Shown here piece by piece: positions 1 through 9,178 of a stretch of DNA of 64,000 nt. The notes below the pieces were generated by a model. The model did no database searches. It had not been told where the DNA came from and saw nothing but the letters and a program-made list of their open reading frames with translations. Position numbers and translations under genes: made by a program. The stretch is from a bacterium (GTDB lineage: Bacteria > Armatimonadota > Abditibacteriia > Abditibacteriales > Abditibacteriaceae): the NCBI GenBank assembly GCA_004172935.1, contig SDZD01000034.1, forward strand, positions 1 through 64,000, in the 5' to 3' direction. The first letter of the stretch is position 1. Each line of letters opens with the position of its first letter.

Positions 1-327
1 GCCCAGCGCCGTCAACTTGTCCGGGGAAAACCCGTAGTGGCGGGACGACGCGTGGAGGAAGTCCGCCAGCTCGTACGTCCGGCGCTGGAGGTCCACTTCA
101 TCGAAAACTCCGTCGCCCAAGCGCCGGAAAAACCGCGCCATCCCGTTTTCCAGGATTTTTCCGCGCGGACTCAGCCGGTGGCAGTCGGGAGCGACGCGCG
201 CGCCCAGATCGAGCAGGTCGTTTTCGTCGCCGCCGGTGCCGTGGAGCAAAACCATGGTCGGTGCGGTGTCGAGCGCGCCGTGCGGCGCGGGCAGGAAGCG
301 GTGGGTGAAGTCGTGCGGATCATTCAT
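1..327 (-). CDS. alpha/beta-hydrolase, carboxylesterase/phospholipase family (3' part outside window)
   Basis: An open frame starts with ATG at 327 and runs off the left edge without a stop (109 codons visible). The visible protein has the strand [15 protein letters not shown], the oxyanion-hole region of the small carboxylesterase/phospholipase family (MhqD/YtpA type), followed by [17 protein letters not shown] and [13 protein letters not shown]. The nucleophile serine elbow lies beyond the window. The start overlaps the stop of the upstream dioxygenase-like ORF by 8 bases, which suggests translational coupling. In other bacteria hydroquinone-type ring-cleaving dioxygenases are often paired with such an esterase, so the pairing fits. 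The exact substrate is unknown. The family call is from sequence motifs; the detoxification role is inference. Confidence 0.8.
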   Translation of the reverse strand, partial: MNDPHDFTHRFLPAPHGALDTAPTMVLLHGTGGDENDLLDLGARVAPDCHRLSPRGKILENGMARFFRRLGDGVFDEVDLQRRTYELADFLHASSRHYGFSPDKLTALG

Positions 328-1180
328 GGCGGGGCTGTTTCGTGGGGTGTTTGATGAGCGGTTTGATGTCCGCGGAAATTTGCGCGCGGTGCGGCTCCAG
401 CATCGGCGGCAACGCAAGCGTTTCGCCGAGATGCGCGAGTTCCTCGCCATCGGCCGTCATTCCCGGGCCGTCGGTGGCGATCTCGAACAAGACGCCGCCG
501 GGAATGCGGAAATACAGCGAACGGAAATAGTGCCGATCCACCTCGCCGGACGTTCTCAGGCCGGCGTTTTCCAAGTGCCGGTGCCACTCCAGCAGCGTTT
601 CCCGGTCCGGCACCCGCCACGCCACGTGATGCACGCCGCCAGCGCCTTCCCTGGCACGCACGCCATCCTGGCGCAGCCGAAGCCGCGCGGCAATTCCGCC
701 CGGTCCGACATCGAACTGGCCGTCTCCCGACTCCCGGAAGCCGAGAATTTCCGTGAGAAATTCTTCCGTCGGCGCGAGTTCGTCCACCGTGAACAAATCA
801 ATGCCCGCTTTCGAGAGGGCGGGAACCACTCCTTCGCGGTAGCATTCGTACTGCTGGGAGACGAGCTTCTTGGCCCGCGCCGAGATGGCATCCAGCACAT
901 CCGAGGCTCCTATGCCATCCACTTCGGCTTCATCGGGCCGGGTTTCCGCTCGTCGTTGCAAACCCGCGACACGAATTTCAAAAAACTCGTCGAGGTTCGA
1001 TGTTACTATCGCCAGAAATTTCAGGCGTTCTAGTGGTGGGTTTGTTTCGTCCTCGGCTTCTTCCAGCACACGTTGGTTGAATTCTAGCCACGATAATTCG
1101 CGATTCTGGAACCATTGAGGCGCGTCCAGATCGGACACATTCTTGAGTGGGCGCGAATTAGCTGTTCGAGTTAGGGACAT
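320..1180 (-). CDS. chimeric ORF: N-terminal part of polyphosphate kinase joined to C-terminal half of a glyoxalase-fold ring-cleaving dioxygenase
   Basis: With the start at 1180 the product has 286 residues; a longer frame begins at 1264. Residues 20-135 match the N domain of Ppk1 ([35 protein letters not shown], then a [18 protein letters not shown] helix). From about residue 136 the protein changes to the second glyoxalase domain of an MhqO/LinE-like dioxygenase ([57 protein letters not shown]). Both parents are truncated: Ppk1 is normally about 700 residues and the dioxygenase about 310 with two glyoxalase domains. The metal ligands of the C-terminal domain (His in VHHVAW, Glu in LFEIATD) are kept. 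The join is in frame near nucleotide 775. It may be a real fusion, a decayed gene, or an assembly artefact; a functional enzyme is doubtful. Confidence 0.6.
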   Translation of the reverse strand: MSLTRTANSRPLKNVSDLDAPQWFQNRELSWLEFNQRVLEEAEDETNPPLERLKFLAIVTSNLDEFFEIRVAGLQRRAETRPDEAEVDGIGASDVLDAISARAKKLVSQQYECYREGVVPALSKAGIDLFTVDELAPTEEFLTEILGFRESGDGQFDVGPGGIAARLRLRQDGVRAREGAGGVHHVAWRVPDRETLLEWHRHLENAGLRTSGEVDRHYFRSLYFRIPGGVLFEIATDGPGMTADGEELAHLGETLALPPMLEPHRAQISADIKPLIKHPTKQPRHE

Positions 1181-1299
1181 AAGTGAAGCGCGACTAGTTT
1201 TAGCGCACGAATCATACCGCTTTGTTAAATCCAGCTCATTCTTTACTGGTATCTCTGTTTGCAAACAGGTTCGTGCCTTTAGACATTAATATAACAACC

Positions 1300-2172
1300 C
1301 TATTTCAATTTCGACGGCAACAACCACATTAATGAGCCATTTCCTTCGCTCGTAGAGTAAATGCTGCGCCCATCTAGCGTGTAACACACGGCCTCGCACT
1401 GCTTTTGTTCTGGCAAGGGTTGTGTTTGCGGAGTGAATTGAATGCTCGAAAAATCGAACGAACGTTTCAGTGGAAACTCGTATAAATCGGTGTACGTTGT
1501 GACTACCAGTTTGCGCCCATCTGGTGAAAAATCGGCTCCGGTTGTCAGCCCTTCGCGCTTGTCAGCTGGCCCGAAAGTCCACTTTCCTATCTTCGTAAGC
1601 GTAATGGTGGCATCGCCTTTCCAGGGTTTATTCCATACGTAAAATCCACCCTCGCCCGACATCTCTTTCGTCACCACTAACAGTCGCCCATCAGGTGTAG
1701 CTGCCAGCGACTCGCAGTTATGCGGTCCATCGGGGTAAATCAGTGTCGTCTTTTGCCACTGCCCCGCCTTTAAATTCAGCACCCCATTTTGGGCGCTGGC
1801 CGAGATTGTTGGACTCTTGAAGCGATATACCTGCACGCTGGCGCGGAATCCGAAGTTATCGCCAATATCGCCCATATACACCCAATCTTTCTGCGCCGAC
1901 ATGTCCTCCCAGTCGAATGCGTTTGCTCCCACTAAATTTACCGTGAGCGCAATTTTTCCTTGCTTGTTCACGGCAAACACGCGCGCCTTATCGCCCGAAT
2001 CGTTGTGCATCCAAAACAGCGACGGCTGCGACCGAACTATCGCGATGCCCGAAACTTCATCCAAAGCAGGGTTATTCTGACGGAACAAACCACGCGGTTC
2101 AGCTTGGGCTGCACACCCTATGGAGAGGGCGAGCAGGGCACAACTATAAGCAGGGAAAAGGCGAAATCTCAT
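1300..2172 (-). CDS. exported beta-propeller-like protein
   Basis: The 290-residue protein begins with a signal peptide (MRFRLFPAYSCALLALSIGCAAQA) whose Cys near the end could be a lipobox variant. The rest is rich in short beta-strand segments, with the recurring pattern DWEDMSAQKDWVYMGDIGDN seen in a family of secreted six-bladed propeller-like proteins of unknown function, plus FSPDGRKLVVTTYTDLYEF and YTLDGRSIYSTSEG blades. No catalytic residues are obvious. It is divergent from the aldo/keto reductase gene, with only about 14 bases between the longest frames, so the two probably share a short regulatory region. Function unknown; extracytoplasmic location is inferred from the signal peptide. 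Confidence 0.7.
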   Translation of the reverse strand: MRFRLFPAYSCALLALSIGCAAQAEPRGLFRQNNPALDEVSGIAIVRSQPSLFWMHNDSGDKARVFAVNKQGKIALTVNLVGANAFDWEDMSAQKDWVYMGDIGDNFGFRASVQVYRFKSPTISASAQNGVLNLKAGQWQKTTLIYPDGPHNCESLAATPDGRLLVVTKEMSGEGGFYVWNKPWKGDATITLTKIGKWTFGPADKREGLTTGADFSPDGRKLVVTTYTDLYEFPLKRSFDFSSIQFTPQTQPLPEQKQCEAVCYTLDGRSIYSTSEGNGSLMWLLPSKLK

Positions 2173-2186
2173 CGTGATGCCTCAGT

Positions 2187-3227
2187 TTGAGGAAATTAGC
2201 GCACGCCAGTTGCTCCATATCTGCATTTGTGAACACAACAGGCAAAACCATATTACCCCTCCGCGAATTAGGCAAAACCGGCGCAAGCGTCTCCGAAATA
2301 GGCTTTGGTGCCTGGGCCATTGGCGGCTCATGGGGCGAAACTGTCGAAGAGAATACCGCACTCGATGCCCTGCGTACTGCCGCCGATGCGGGCACCACGT
2401 TCTTCGATACAGCCGATGTCTATGGCGATGGCCGTTCCGAATCACTGATCGGCGAGTTCCTGCGCGAGCGAAGCGGCGAAAGCTTCTTCGTTGCCACCAA
2501 AATGGGTCGCTCTGGCGATTTCGCGCCAACCTACGAGGTCATGGAGCGCACTGCGCTCGCTTCTGCTAAACGCCTTGGCGTCGAAGCCCTCGACCTGGTT
2601 CAACTCCACTGCTTGCCCCTGAGTGTGATGCGCGGCGAGGTGTGGGATAACTTCGAGCGCCTCAAATCCGCCGGACTCATCAAAAACTACGGCGCCAGCG
2701 TCGAAAGTGTCGAAGAAGCCCTCTTCTGCATCGAAAACACGAGCTGCGTTACGCTTCAGGTTATCTTCAATATCTTCCGCCAGAAATTGGTCGATGAACT
2801 CTTCCCCACCGCCCAGAAAAACAATATCGGCATCATCGCCCGTGTCCCACTCGCATCGGGTCTGCTCACCGGAAAGTTCGGCCATAACCACCATTTCGAC
2901 TCCAATGACCACCGCAATTTCAATGCAAATGGCGAAAGCTTCAACGCGGGCGAAACCTTCGCGGGTGTCCCGTTCGAGTCCGGTGTCGATCTCGCCCAAA
3001 AAGCCCATGCCATTGTCGGCGATAGTACCCCACTCGCCGCATCAGCCCTGCGTTGGATTTTAGATTTTCCTGCCGTCTCCACTGTCATCCCCGGCGCCAA
3101 GAATCCCAAACAGGCCATCCAAAACGTACAGGCATCAGCCATGCCTCCTCTGTCCCCCGAAGTCCACGAGAAGCTGCGCGATCTCTACCAAACCGAAATC
3201 GCCCCCATCATTCGCGGGGTTTATTAA
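2187..3227 (+). CDS. aldo/keto reductase
   Basis: NADPH-dependent carbonyl reductase of the AKR superfamily. The catalytic tetrad is visible: Asp and Tyr in FFDTADVYG, Lys in FVATKMG, His in LVQLHC. The barrel start LPLRELGKTGASVSEIGFGAWAIGG and the cofactor-binding end ALRWILDFPAVSTVIPGAKNP are typical. The frame opens with TTG at 2187, but the family usually begins a few residues before LPLRELGKTG, so a GTG at 2229 is an alternative start; no Shine-Dalgarno sequence settles the choice. Length (346 or 332 residues) is normal. Substrate cannot be told from sequence. The gene stands alone and is followed about 100 bases later by a strong bidirectional terminator. Confidence 0.88.
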   Translation: MRKLAHASCSISAFVNTTGKTILPLRELGKTGASVSEIGFGAWAIGGSWGETVEENTALDALRTAADAGTTFFDTADVYGDGRSESLIGEFLRERSGESFFVATKMGRSGDFAPTYEVMERTALASAKRLGVEALDLVQLHCLPLSVMRGEVWDNFERLKSAGLIKNYGASVESVEEALFCIENTSCVTLQVIFNIFRQKLVDELFPTAQKNNIGIIARVPLASGLLTGKFGHNHHFDSNDHRNFNANGESFNAGETFAGVPFESGVDLAQKAHAIVGDSTPLAASALRWILDFPAVSTVIPGAKNPKQAIQNVQASAMPPLSPEVHEKLRDLYQTEIAPIIRGVY

Positions 3228-3330
3228 GTCCACTATTCTGCTGCGCGCAGCGCCCCTGCTGTGCCCTCGAAGGAGGGCAGGTGGCCGAAGGCCGAATAGC
3301 GCGGGCTTTAGCCCTGCGCCCCCTACCAAA

Positions 3331-3364
3331 AAAATCCCCGCCGAAAACTCGGCGGGGATTTTTG
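3331..3364. terminator. bidirectional rho-independent terminator
   Basis: A perfect 11-bp stem (3334-3344 with 3349-3359) with a 4-base loop is flanked by A-run on the left and T-run on the right. It can end both the aldo/keto reductase transcript (plus) and the GH2 transcript (minus). Confidence 0.9.
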
Positions 3365-3377
3365 TTTGTTGAAGTTT

Positions 3378-5243
3378 TTATTCTTCGTTGTATTTCTTCT
3401 CGATGGCCGCAACTTTGGTTTGAATGGCGCGGATACGCTCCATGTCGAACTTCTCGCTGCGGTCGAAAGCGTAGATGCCGTTTTCTTCCTGGAACACGTC
3501 GGTCAGCTGCGTGTAGCAGTAGCCGAACATGTCGGGGTTATCGAGCAACACATCGCACAAGCCCTCGAAACGAGCATAGAACTCATCGAGAGTTGTCGGC
3601 GATTTGCCGTAGCCCCACGAAATGGTCGAGGCCGCGTGGTCATCCGGGTTGCTCGAATCCCATACCGAAGAGGTAATCAGGCGAGCGCCCGGCTTCCAGT
3701 GAATGCCGCCGAACTCGGACACGAAGTAAGGTTGTCCGCGATAAGCGATAGAGATCGGACGATTTTCTCCGGCGGTGTTCATGAACGGCTTGTTTTCTGC
3801 CAATCCCTCTTGGTTCTTAGCGAATTTGGGCGGTACTTGCTCGTAATCGTGCGAGTCGAACACATCCGTTTCAGGAACGCGGTGCGAATAGCCCGAAGCA
3901 TCCAAAACTGGACGGGTGGTGTCCAGCAATTTGGTCATCCAGTACATCGCGTGAACCGCATCATCCAATTCGGTGATCTCGTCGCGCAATTCCTGGTGAG
4001 TCTCGTTCAGCGGGCACCAACCGATGATGGCGGGGTGCGAATAGTCGCGCTCCAACGCTTCGGCCCACTGCGCCGCGAAGGTGACACCGTGATGCTGTGC
4101 GTTGTTGTCGACCGTCTGGAAACGGCAACCCCAGTCCGCGAACTCGCCCCAGCAGATATAGCCCTTCTTGTCGGCGTGATACAAGAACACTTCCTCGAAT
4201 ACCTTCTGGTGCAAACGAGCGCCATTGAAACCGGCTTTGATGCTCAGATCGATGTCGTCAATCAGGGCTTGCTCGGTCGGAGCCGTCATGATGCCGTCGA
4301 TGTAGTAGCCCTGATCCAAAACCAAACGCTGGAACACGGCTTTGCCATTGATGCGAATGACTTTGCCCTCGATTTGAACCGAGCGCAGACCTGCGTAGGT
4401 AGAGCATTTATCCACGACATCGCCCGCCTCGTTCACAAGTTCGATGTCGATGTCGTACAGATAGCCCTCGCCCACTTCCCACAGATGGCGACGTTCGCGC
4501 GGAATCTCCAAATCTAAACGCGGTGTGAAGTCGTAGTTGGTGCTCACTTGAGCGGTGCTAACTACGCCCTCATGGTCGCGCAGGGTTGCCTTCAAAATCA
4601 AGCCGCGATGATTGCCCGAAAGGCGCTGTTCCAAACGGAAGCGACCAGGGCCAACTTCGGGGGTGATGCGTGGACGCAGCAAATACGTGTCGCGCACTGG
4701 TTCCAACCACACCGTCTGCCAGATACCCGTCGTGCGGGTATAAAGACAGCCGTGGTTGTGATACAGCTGCGACTGCTTACCGCGTGGTTTGGGGGATTTG
4801 CTGTCGTCGCGGGCACGAATACAAATCTCGATTTCGTCGCCGCCCGTGGCGAGGTCTTGCAAGGCGCAAGTAAATGGTGTGAATCCGCCGCGATGGCGTC
4901 CAACTTCGACACCATTGATCCATACCGTCGCGTCATAGTCGACGGCCTGGAAGTTGAGCAGCACTTTTTGCCCCTTCCATTCTTCGGGGATTTGAATCCG
5001 CTTTTTGTACCAGACTGCGGGCATAAAATCGACGTGCCCGACACCCGACAAAACCGATTCGGGGCAAAACGGTACTGTGATTTCACCCGAAAGCTCATGT
5101 CCGGGTTTATGCAGACCACGGGAAAATCCCGAATCGCCGCCGTCGATTTCAAAGCTCCATTGGCCGTTCAAGTTCAGCCATTGGTCGCGCACGAAAGATG
5201 GGCGCGGGTACTCAGGACGCGGCAAAGAAGTTGGTGCGTTCAT
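3378..5243 (-). CDS. glycoside hydrolase family 2 protein (beta-galactosidase/beta-glucuronidase-like)
   Basis: A 621-residue GH2 enzyme expected to release a terminal beta-linked sugar. Order of domains: jelly-roll sugar-binding domain (SFVRDQWLNLNGQWSFEID, then VWINGVEVGRHRGGFTPF), immunoglobulin-like domain (about residues 190-290), then the catalytic TIM barrel. The acid/base glutamate is Glu414 in GWCPLNETHQE; the likely nucleophile Glu is in YFVSEFGGIHW. There is no signal peptide, so it is probably cytoplasmic and acts on imported oligosaccharide. I chose ATG 5243 (MNAPTSLPRPEYPRP) because upstream residues of the longer frame look untranslated. Glycosidases of this branch are common in polysaccharide-degrading soil bacteria. 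Substrate is not defined by the sequence. Confidence 0.9.
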   Translation of the reverse strand: MNAPTSLPRPEYPRPSFVRDQWLNLNGQWSFEIDGGDSGFSRGLHKPGHELSGEITVPFCPESVLSGVGHVDFMPAVWYKKRIQIPEEWKGQKVLLNFQAVDYDATVWINGVEVGRHRGGFTPFTCALQDLATGGDEIEICIRARDDSKSPKPRGKQSQLYHNHGCLYTRTTGIWQTVWLEPVRDTYLLRPRITPEVGPGRFRLEQRLSGNHRGLILKATLRDHEGVVSTAQVSTNYDFTPRLDLEIPRERRHLWEVGEGYLYDIDIELVNEAGDVVDKCSTYAGLRSVQIEGKVIRINGKAVFQRLVLDQGYYIDGIMTAPTEQALIDDIDLSIKAGFNGARLHQKVFEEVFLYHADKKGYICWGEFADWGCRFQTVDNNAQHHGVTFAAQWAEALERDYSHPAIIGWCPLNETHQELRDEITELDDAVHAMYWMTKLLDTTRPVLDASGYSHRVPETDVFDSHDYEQVPPKFAKNQEGLAENKPFMNTAGENRPISIAYRGQPYFVSEFGGIHWKPGARLITSSVWDSSNPDDHAASTISWGYGKSPTTLDEFYARFEGLCDVLLDNPDMFGYCYTQLTDVFQEENGIYAFDRSEKFDMERIRAIQTKVAAIEKKYNEE

Positions 5244-5406
5244 ATTGAAAACTTCTGTGAAAAGTTGCGGCCCCAAAGGTTGCTTGATAGCGTGATGTTT
5301 TTCAAGCGCTAAATGCAAGGAATGCGGTTAAATTTGGTTTTGAATTGAATGTTTGGCGTCCAAAACGGCGAGCTTTTTGCGCGCAGACACCAATCGAGAG
5401 GTTTTT

Positions 5407-5817
5407 ATGAAAAAAGCGATATTTCTCTGTGCGGTTTGGATGACAGGCGCGGCCACTATGGCTTTGCCCGTGAGCGCGAAGCCTCACACCCCAAAAGTCG
5501 GCTCCAGCGAGCGCACAGCGCTCATGAATTCACTGCGCCGTGTACTGGGCACTGGTAAGCATAAGCCAATCATCACTCCCAGTCATCTCCGCGTCGAAAA
5601 AGGCTGGGCCTACATCTCCGGCGGCTTTAACTACTCCGATGGCGCCCCGCTCGAAGAAGAGTTCTCCGAAGGCAGCGGCTCCAACTTCTCCGCGTTGCTG
5701 CGTCTCGAAAAAGGCAAATGGAAAGTTAAGCGTCGCCTCTACCACGGCGATGTAGTCGCCCCTGACTTCATGCGCGATTTTCCCGCCGCCCCCAGAGCCA
5801 TCTTTCTGGAGAACTAA
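5407..5817 (+). CDS. small exported protein of unknown function
   Basis: The start ATG at 5407 is preceded by the ribosome-binding site GAGAGG at 5396-5401, which decides it over a longer upstream frame. The 136-residue product has a clear signal peptide (MKKAIFLCAVWMTGAATMALPVSA) and a mature domain of about 110 residues with WAYISGGFNYSDG, LLRLEKGKWKVKRRLYHGD. That last stretch resembles proteins that describe a response to a load or stress term (a KGKWKVK strand is common in NTF2-like or SnoaL-like folds), but I cannot assign a family. A very strong terminator follows within 20 bases, so it is probably monocistronic. Confidence 0.7.
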   Translation: MKKAIFLCAVWMTGAATMALPVSAKPHTPKVGSSERTALMNSLRRVLGTGKHKPIITPSHLRVEKGWAYISGGFNYSDGAPLEEEFSEGSGSNFSALLRLEKGKWKVKRRLYHGDVVAPDFMRDFPAAPRAIFLEN

Positions 5818-5832
5818 ATCACTCAAACAACA

Positions 5833-5865
5833 AAACGGCGCCCTCAGTTGCTGAGGGCGCCGTTT
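5833..5865. terminator. rho-independent terminator
   Basis: Perfect 15-bp stem (5833-5847 with 5851-5865) with a TTG loop. It follows the small exported protein gene and faces the 3' end of the Tyr/Asn-rich protein gene, so it can serve both. Confidence 0.88.
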
Positions 5866-5883
5866 ATGACTCACTAATGGTAA

Positions 5884-6288
5884 TTAGCGAGCGAGAAGGC
5901 CACCCACTATGGCGCCAACAATTGCCCCGGTAATCACCTTGTTACTGTTGCTATTGCGGCGATAGCGGTCATCGTAGCGATAGTCGTAACGTGGCCCATT
6001 GTAGCGCCCGTTGTCGTATCGTCCATTGTTGTAACGACCGTAATCGTCACAATTCGGGTCATAACGTCCATAGTCGTTGCGACCATAGCCCGCATTGTCG
6101 TAGCGTCCACCATTGTAGCGGCCATTGTTATAGCCCCAGTAGCGGTCACGACTGTCGTTGCGGTAATCGTAGTTGCCGTAGGTGGGGGCACGGCGGGAAT
6201 CGCGGTAGGGGTCGGCATGTGCGACCGGCGATAGGCTTGTTAAAGCGGTAAGGCCAAACAATCCTCCAATTAGCAATTTCTTGTACAT
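5884..6288 (-). CDS. exported Tyr/Asn/Arg/Gly-rich repeat protein with C-terminal glycine-zipper segment
   Basis: The 134-residue product starts with a signal peptide ending at AHA. Residues 30-110 are low complexity and built from repeats of the form GRYN/GRYD/NGRY (for example NGRYNGGRYDNAGYGRND). The C terminus, VITGAIVGAIVGGLLAR, is a glycine-zipper hydrophobic segment like those of bacterial outer-membrane or surface glycine-zipper proteins. An AAGGAG ribosome-binding site lies 9 bases before ATG 6288. No catalytic function is expected; a structural or envelope role is inference. The skewed composition explains the repetitive DNA in this interval. Confidence 0.72.
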   Translation of the reverse strand: MYKKLLIGGLFGLTALTSLSPVAHADPYRDSRRAPTYGNYDYRNDSRDRYWGYNNGRYNGGRYDNAGYGRNDYGRYDPNCDDYGRYNNGRYDNGRYNGPRYDYRYDDRYRRNSNSNKVITGAIVGAIVGGLLAR

Positions 6289-6420
6289 CGGAAAAGCTCC
6301 TTGCAGAGTTGAACCTATCTTCTGGATTCAGTTGATAGTACTCTCGCCTCAATGGCGACGCCATTTTTTCCCCGCGAGTTCAAAAAAATCTGCTCCTCAA
6401 TAGAATCAACGAACTTTCCC

Positions 6421-8466
6421 TCAGTTCGGCATCAGCTGGTGTCCTGTTCGCCCAAACCAACCATCGACTATCAACCAGAACAGCATCATCGAAACGTCGC
6501 CTAGCACTAGTCCCAGGAAAAACGGCATCGTTTTGCGGTACGATTCATGACCTCCAAAGCGGGTGATGAGGCATTTCGCCGCCCAACCCAGGAAGATGGA
6601 GAACCAGAACATCTGCGTCGCGAAGTTCAGCGAAATCAGATAGCCGATGGGGTGAAACGGGAACCATGCAAAGCGTGCCCGCGCCGCAGTCATTCCCAGC
6701 GTCAGCAACACCCCCGCGATCAGTGCCACCCAACTCACGATGGCCATGTCGCCCCGGTCGCGCTGCAAACTTTCTAAAAACGTGGCCGGGCGCACCGAAA
6801 GGTGCCCCGTCGCCCAACTGCTCGCCATCCCCAGCGTTCCGTGGTCGTACCCCATGTGAATTATCATCCAGAAGCTCATGCCCAGCGAAACTGCCATCAC
6901 CGCCACAATCAGTTTCAGCAATGGCTTGGCCGCGATTGAGTTGTCGTGCGCCAACTTGAAGCCCTGCACGAATGAAGGCATCGCAAAACCGCGCATGTGA
7001 TACACGATGCCAGCCTGAAGGAACGACGCCGGAACCACTCCCGAACTGTTGGTCGTCGAGAGCCAGGGAGCGCTCCAACTCAACAGGCGCGATAATGCCC
7101 CCAGCGGCATGATGTCATGCAGCAAGAATAACATCCCGCCCTCGACGGCCACACGAGTCAGTGCAATCGCCAATACCAAATACGAAACCCATAGCGCCAA
7201 CGCCACATCCCAGCGCACTCCGGCCATAATGCTAAAGCCGAGAATGTAGACCAGAGCCAGCGTAAATCCCCAGAAAGCGCGTGGATATGAAAGCGCTTCG
7301 CGCTCCTCGCCCGCACGGGCAGGTGTGCGCCCAAAAGCTCGCTGAACGATGTGCTTGAAATGTTCGCGCCCACCCCACATCACCAGAGCCGAATAAGCCA
7401 GAAAAGCCCCACCGGTTTGAAAGCCCAGAAAGTTCTTGTTAGGAAAATAGTTCGCATCCGGTAGCGCCGCAGGCATGAAACCCAGATAATAGGCGCCCAC
7501 CAGTTGGAAGCGCATAAACCAGTAAAAGAACCACAGCGAAAACCCAACTTCCGACGATAGCAGATAGGTGATGCCAATTGCAATCGGGAAGGTATTCAGC
7601 GCGATCCAGCCCATTTGATTCCACGGTGCCTCCGAGAACAGCGCGTTAATATCGAGCGAGAGAGGAAAGTCGGGCACATCAGGAAAGTACAGATGCAAAC
7701 CGCGTAGCATCTGAATAAACACAGCCACCCCGAACCCAGTCCACATAACCGGGTTCTGAAAGAAGCCTTTCGTCGCGGGTTGGCTGGGTTCTTCGACCAT
7801 CTGCAGAGGCAAGCGCAGTAACGGGAATGCCAGTGCCTCGCGTTCGGCCCACTGCGCACGAACCATCACCGAGAGGCACCCAAGCATCGCGTACACCGCG
7901 ACGATCAGCGAACCCCACGCTATGATGGGCACAATCCACGCGCTCCAGGGAATGCTACCCCCCGGTGGAAGCCCCAGATACCAGTCGTCCACCACCGATT
8001 TTTGCAGTCCACCATGCGAATCGAGCGCGGGACTCATCCACGGCTTGAGCGCGTGCTGAATCGAATCAAGCCATTTGTTCTCCGGTGTCGCGAAGTAAAA
8101 CGGCGCAATCATCACCGGAATAACCAGGTTCTCGGCCCCATGTCCCGGCACCAGACACGAAAACAGGCAGGTGATATACACCGTCAGCAATTCCTGCCGT
8201 GAAAAGGCCCATTTTTTCGAAGCCAACCGCAGCAATGGGTTCACCACAAGTAGCAACACCAATAGCGTCCCCACCGCCCCCGGCGGCAAATGGGTCGCCC
8301 CCAGAAAAGTGTTCAGCAACTTGAAATCAATAATGGGGATGACATAACCGAACGCAACCGCCAACAGTAGGCTAAGCACCACAACACGAGGTGTTACGCC
8401 TCCCTCTTTTACCGATTCAACTGGCGCACCGGACTGGGCAGAATGCCGCACCGAAGACTGGGTCAT
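6421..8466 (-). CDS. polytopic membrane protein, DUF6785/DUF6784 family (OPT-transporter-like)
   Basis: A 681-residue protein with about 14 hydrophobic segments, starting with VVVLSLLLAVAFGYVIPIIDF and ending with a hydrophilic tail. Features of the DUF6785/DUF6784 pair can be seen: an N-terminal half with FSRQELLTVYITCLFSCLVPGHG and ENLVIPVM, a loop with REALAFPLLRLPLQM, and a C-terminal half with RVAVEGGMLFLLHDIMPLG. This family is frequent in Armatimonadota, Planctomycetota and Verrucomicrobiota and is distantly like oligopeptide transporters. Transport substrate is unknown. The gene is alone, with a signal-free N terminus of about 25 polar residues in front of the first helix. Confidence 0.75.
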   Translation of the reverse strand: MTQSSVRHSAQSGAPVESVKEGGVTPRVVVLSLLLAVAFGYVIPIIDFKLLNTFLGATHLPPGAVGTLLVLLLVVNPLLRLASKKWAFSRQELLTVYITCLFSCLVPGHGAENLVIPVMIAPFYFATPENKWLDSIQHALKPWMSPALDSHGGLQKSVVDDWYLGLPPGGSIPWSAWIVPIIAWGSLIVAVYAMLGCLSVMVRAQWAEREALAFPLLRLPLQMVEEPSQPATKGFFQNPVMWTGFGVAVFIQMLRGLHLYFPDVPDFPLSLDINALFSEAPWNQMGWIALNTFPIAIGITYLLSSEVGFSLWFFYWFMRFQLVGAYYLGFMPAALPDANYFPNKNFLGFQTGGAFLAYSALVMWGGREHFKHIVQRAFGRTPARAGEEREALSYPRAFWGFTLALVYILGFSIMAGVRWDVALALWVSYLVLAIALTRVAVEGGMLFLLHDIMPLGALSRLLSWSAPWLSTTNSSGVVPASFLQAGIVYHMRGFAMPSFVQGFKLAHDNSIAAKPLLKLIVAVMAVSLGMSFWMIIHMGYDHGTLGMASSWATGHLSVRPATFLESLQRDRGDMAIVSWVALIAGVLLTLGMTAARARFAWFPFHPIGYLISLNFATQMFWFSIFLGWAAKCLITRFGGHESYRKTMPFFLGLVLGDVSMMLFWLIVDGWFGRTGHQLMPN

Positions 8467-8634
8467 GAATTTGATTAAGGAAACAGAGGTGATTTTAAAG
8501 CGTATTCCAATAACTGTGCATCGCTAAGTGAGGCATTCGCTAAAAGGAAGGGGCAAAAGTTCATTTTGGCCTCTCGACTGCTACATGAATGGCTTTGGTG
8601 GGAACTACACTCGCTCACCTCAGGGAGAATCATT

Positions 8635-9120
8635 ATGGGACAACAAGCCAAGAACATTATTTGCCTCTGGTACAACGGTGGAGCCGAAGAAGCGGCTCGC
8701 TTTTATGCGGAGACTTTTCCTGATTCGTCGGTTGAAGCTGTGCATCGCGCGCCCGGCGATTTCCCTTCCGGCAAAGAGGGAGATGTGCTTACCGTGGAGT
8801 TCACTGTGATGGGTATCCCCTGCATGGGACTCAACGGCGGCCCTGCGTTTCCACACACCGAAGCATTCTCATTCCAGGTCGCCACTACCGATCAGGAAGA
8901 AACGGACCGTTACTGGAATGCCATCGTCGGCAATGGGGGCGAGGAGAGTGCGTGCGGTTGGTGCAAGGATAAATGGGGGCTATCGTGGCAGATTACGCCC
9001 ATTGTGCTGAGTCAGGCCATTGCCAACCCCGACCCAGATGTTGCCAAGCGTGCCTTTGAGGCGATGATGCAAATGCACAAGATAGATGTTGCAACTATTG
9101 AAGCCGCTATGCGGGTTTGA
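8635..9120 (+). CDS. VOC-family protein of the PhnB/3-demethylubiquinone methyltransferase-like group
   Basis: ATG at 8635 is preceded by AGGGAG at 8622-8627, which favours it over the upstream in-frame start. The 161-residue product matches the PhnB-like (Pfam 3-dmu-9_3-mt) domain: ICLWYNGGAEEAARFYAETFPDS at the N terminus, LTVEFTVMGIPCMGLNGGP, AFSFQVATTDQEETDRYWNAI and GWCKDKWGLSWQITP. It is a vicinal-oxygen-chelate fold without a sure catalytic role; the methyltransferase name in databases is historical. Probably cytoplasmic. Length is normal for the family. Confidence 0.85.
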   Translation: MGQQAKNIICLWYNGGAEEAARFYAETFPDSSVEAVHRAPGDFPSGKEGDVLTVEFTVMGIPCMGLNGGPAFPHTEAFSFQVATTDQEETDRYWNAIVGNGGEESACGWCKDKWGLSWQITPIVLSQAIANPDPDVAKRAFEAMMQMHKIDVATIEAAMRV

Positions 9121-9178
9121 AATTAGTTGCGCACATCCTCTTGTGTTGCAACTGAGATAATCGCGCAAACTCTCGCCA

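Noticed and set aside
2187-2228. The first 14 codons of the aldo/keto reductase frame as certain coding sequence
   Set aside because: They precede the conserved barrel start and have no ribosome-binding site, so the true start may be GTG 2229.
3366-4517. 383-codon plus-strand frame opposite the GH2 gene
   Set aside because: Antisense shadow of the catalytic half of GH2, no recognisable protein family.
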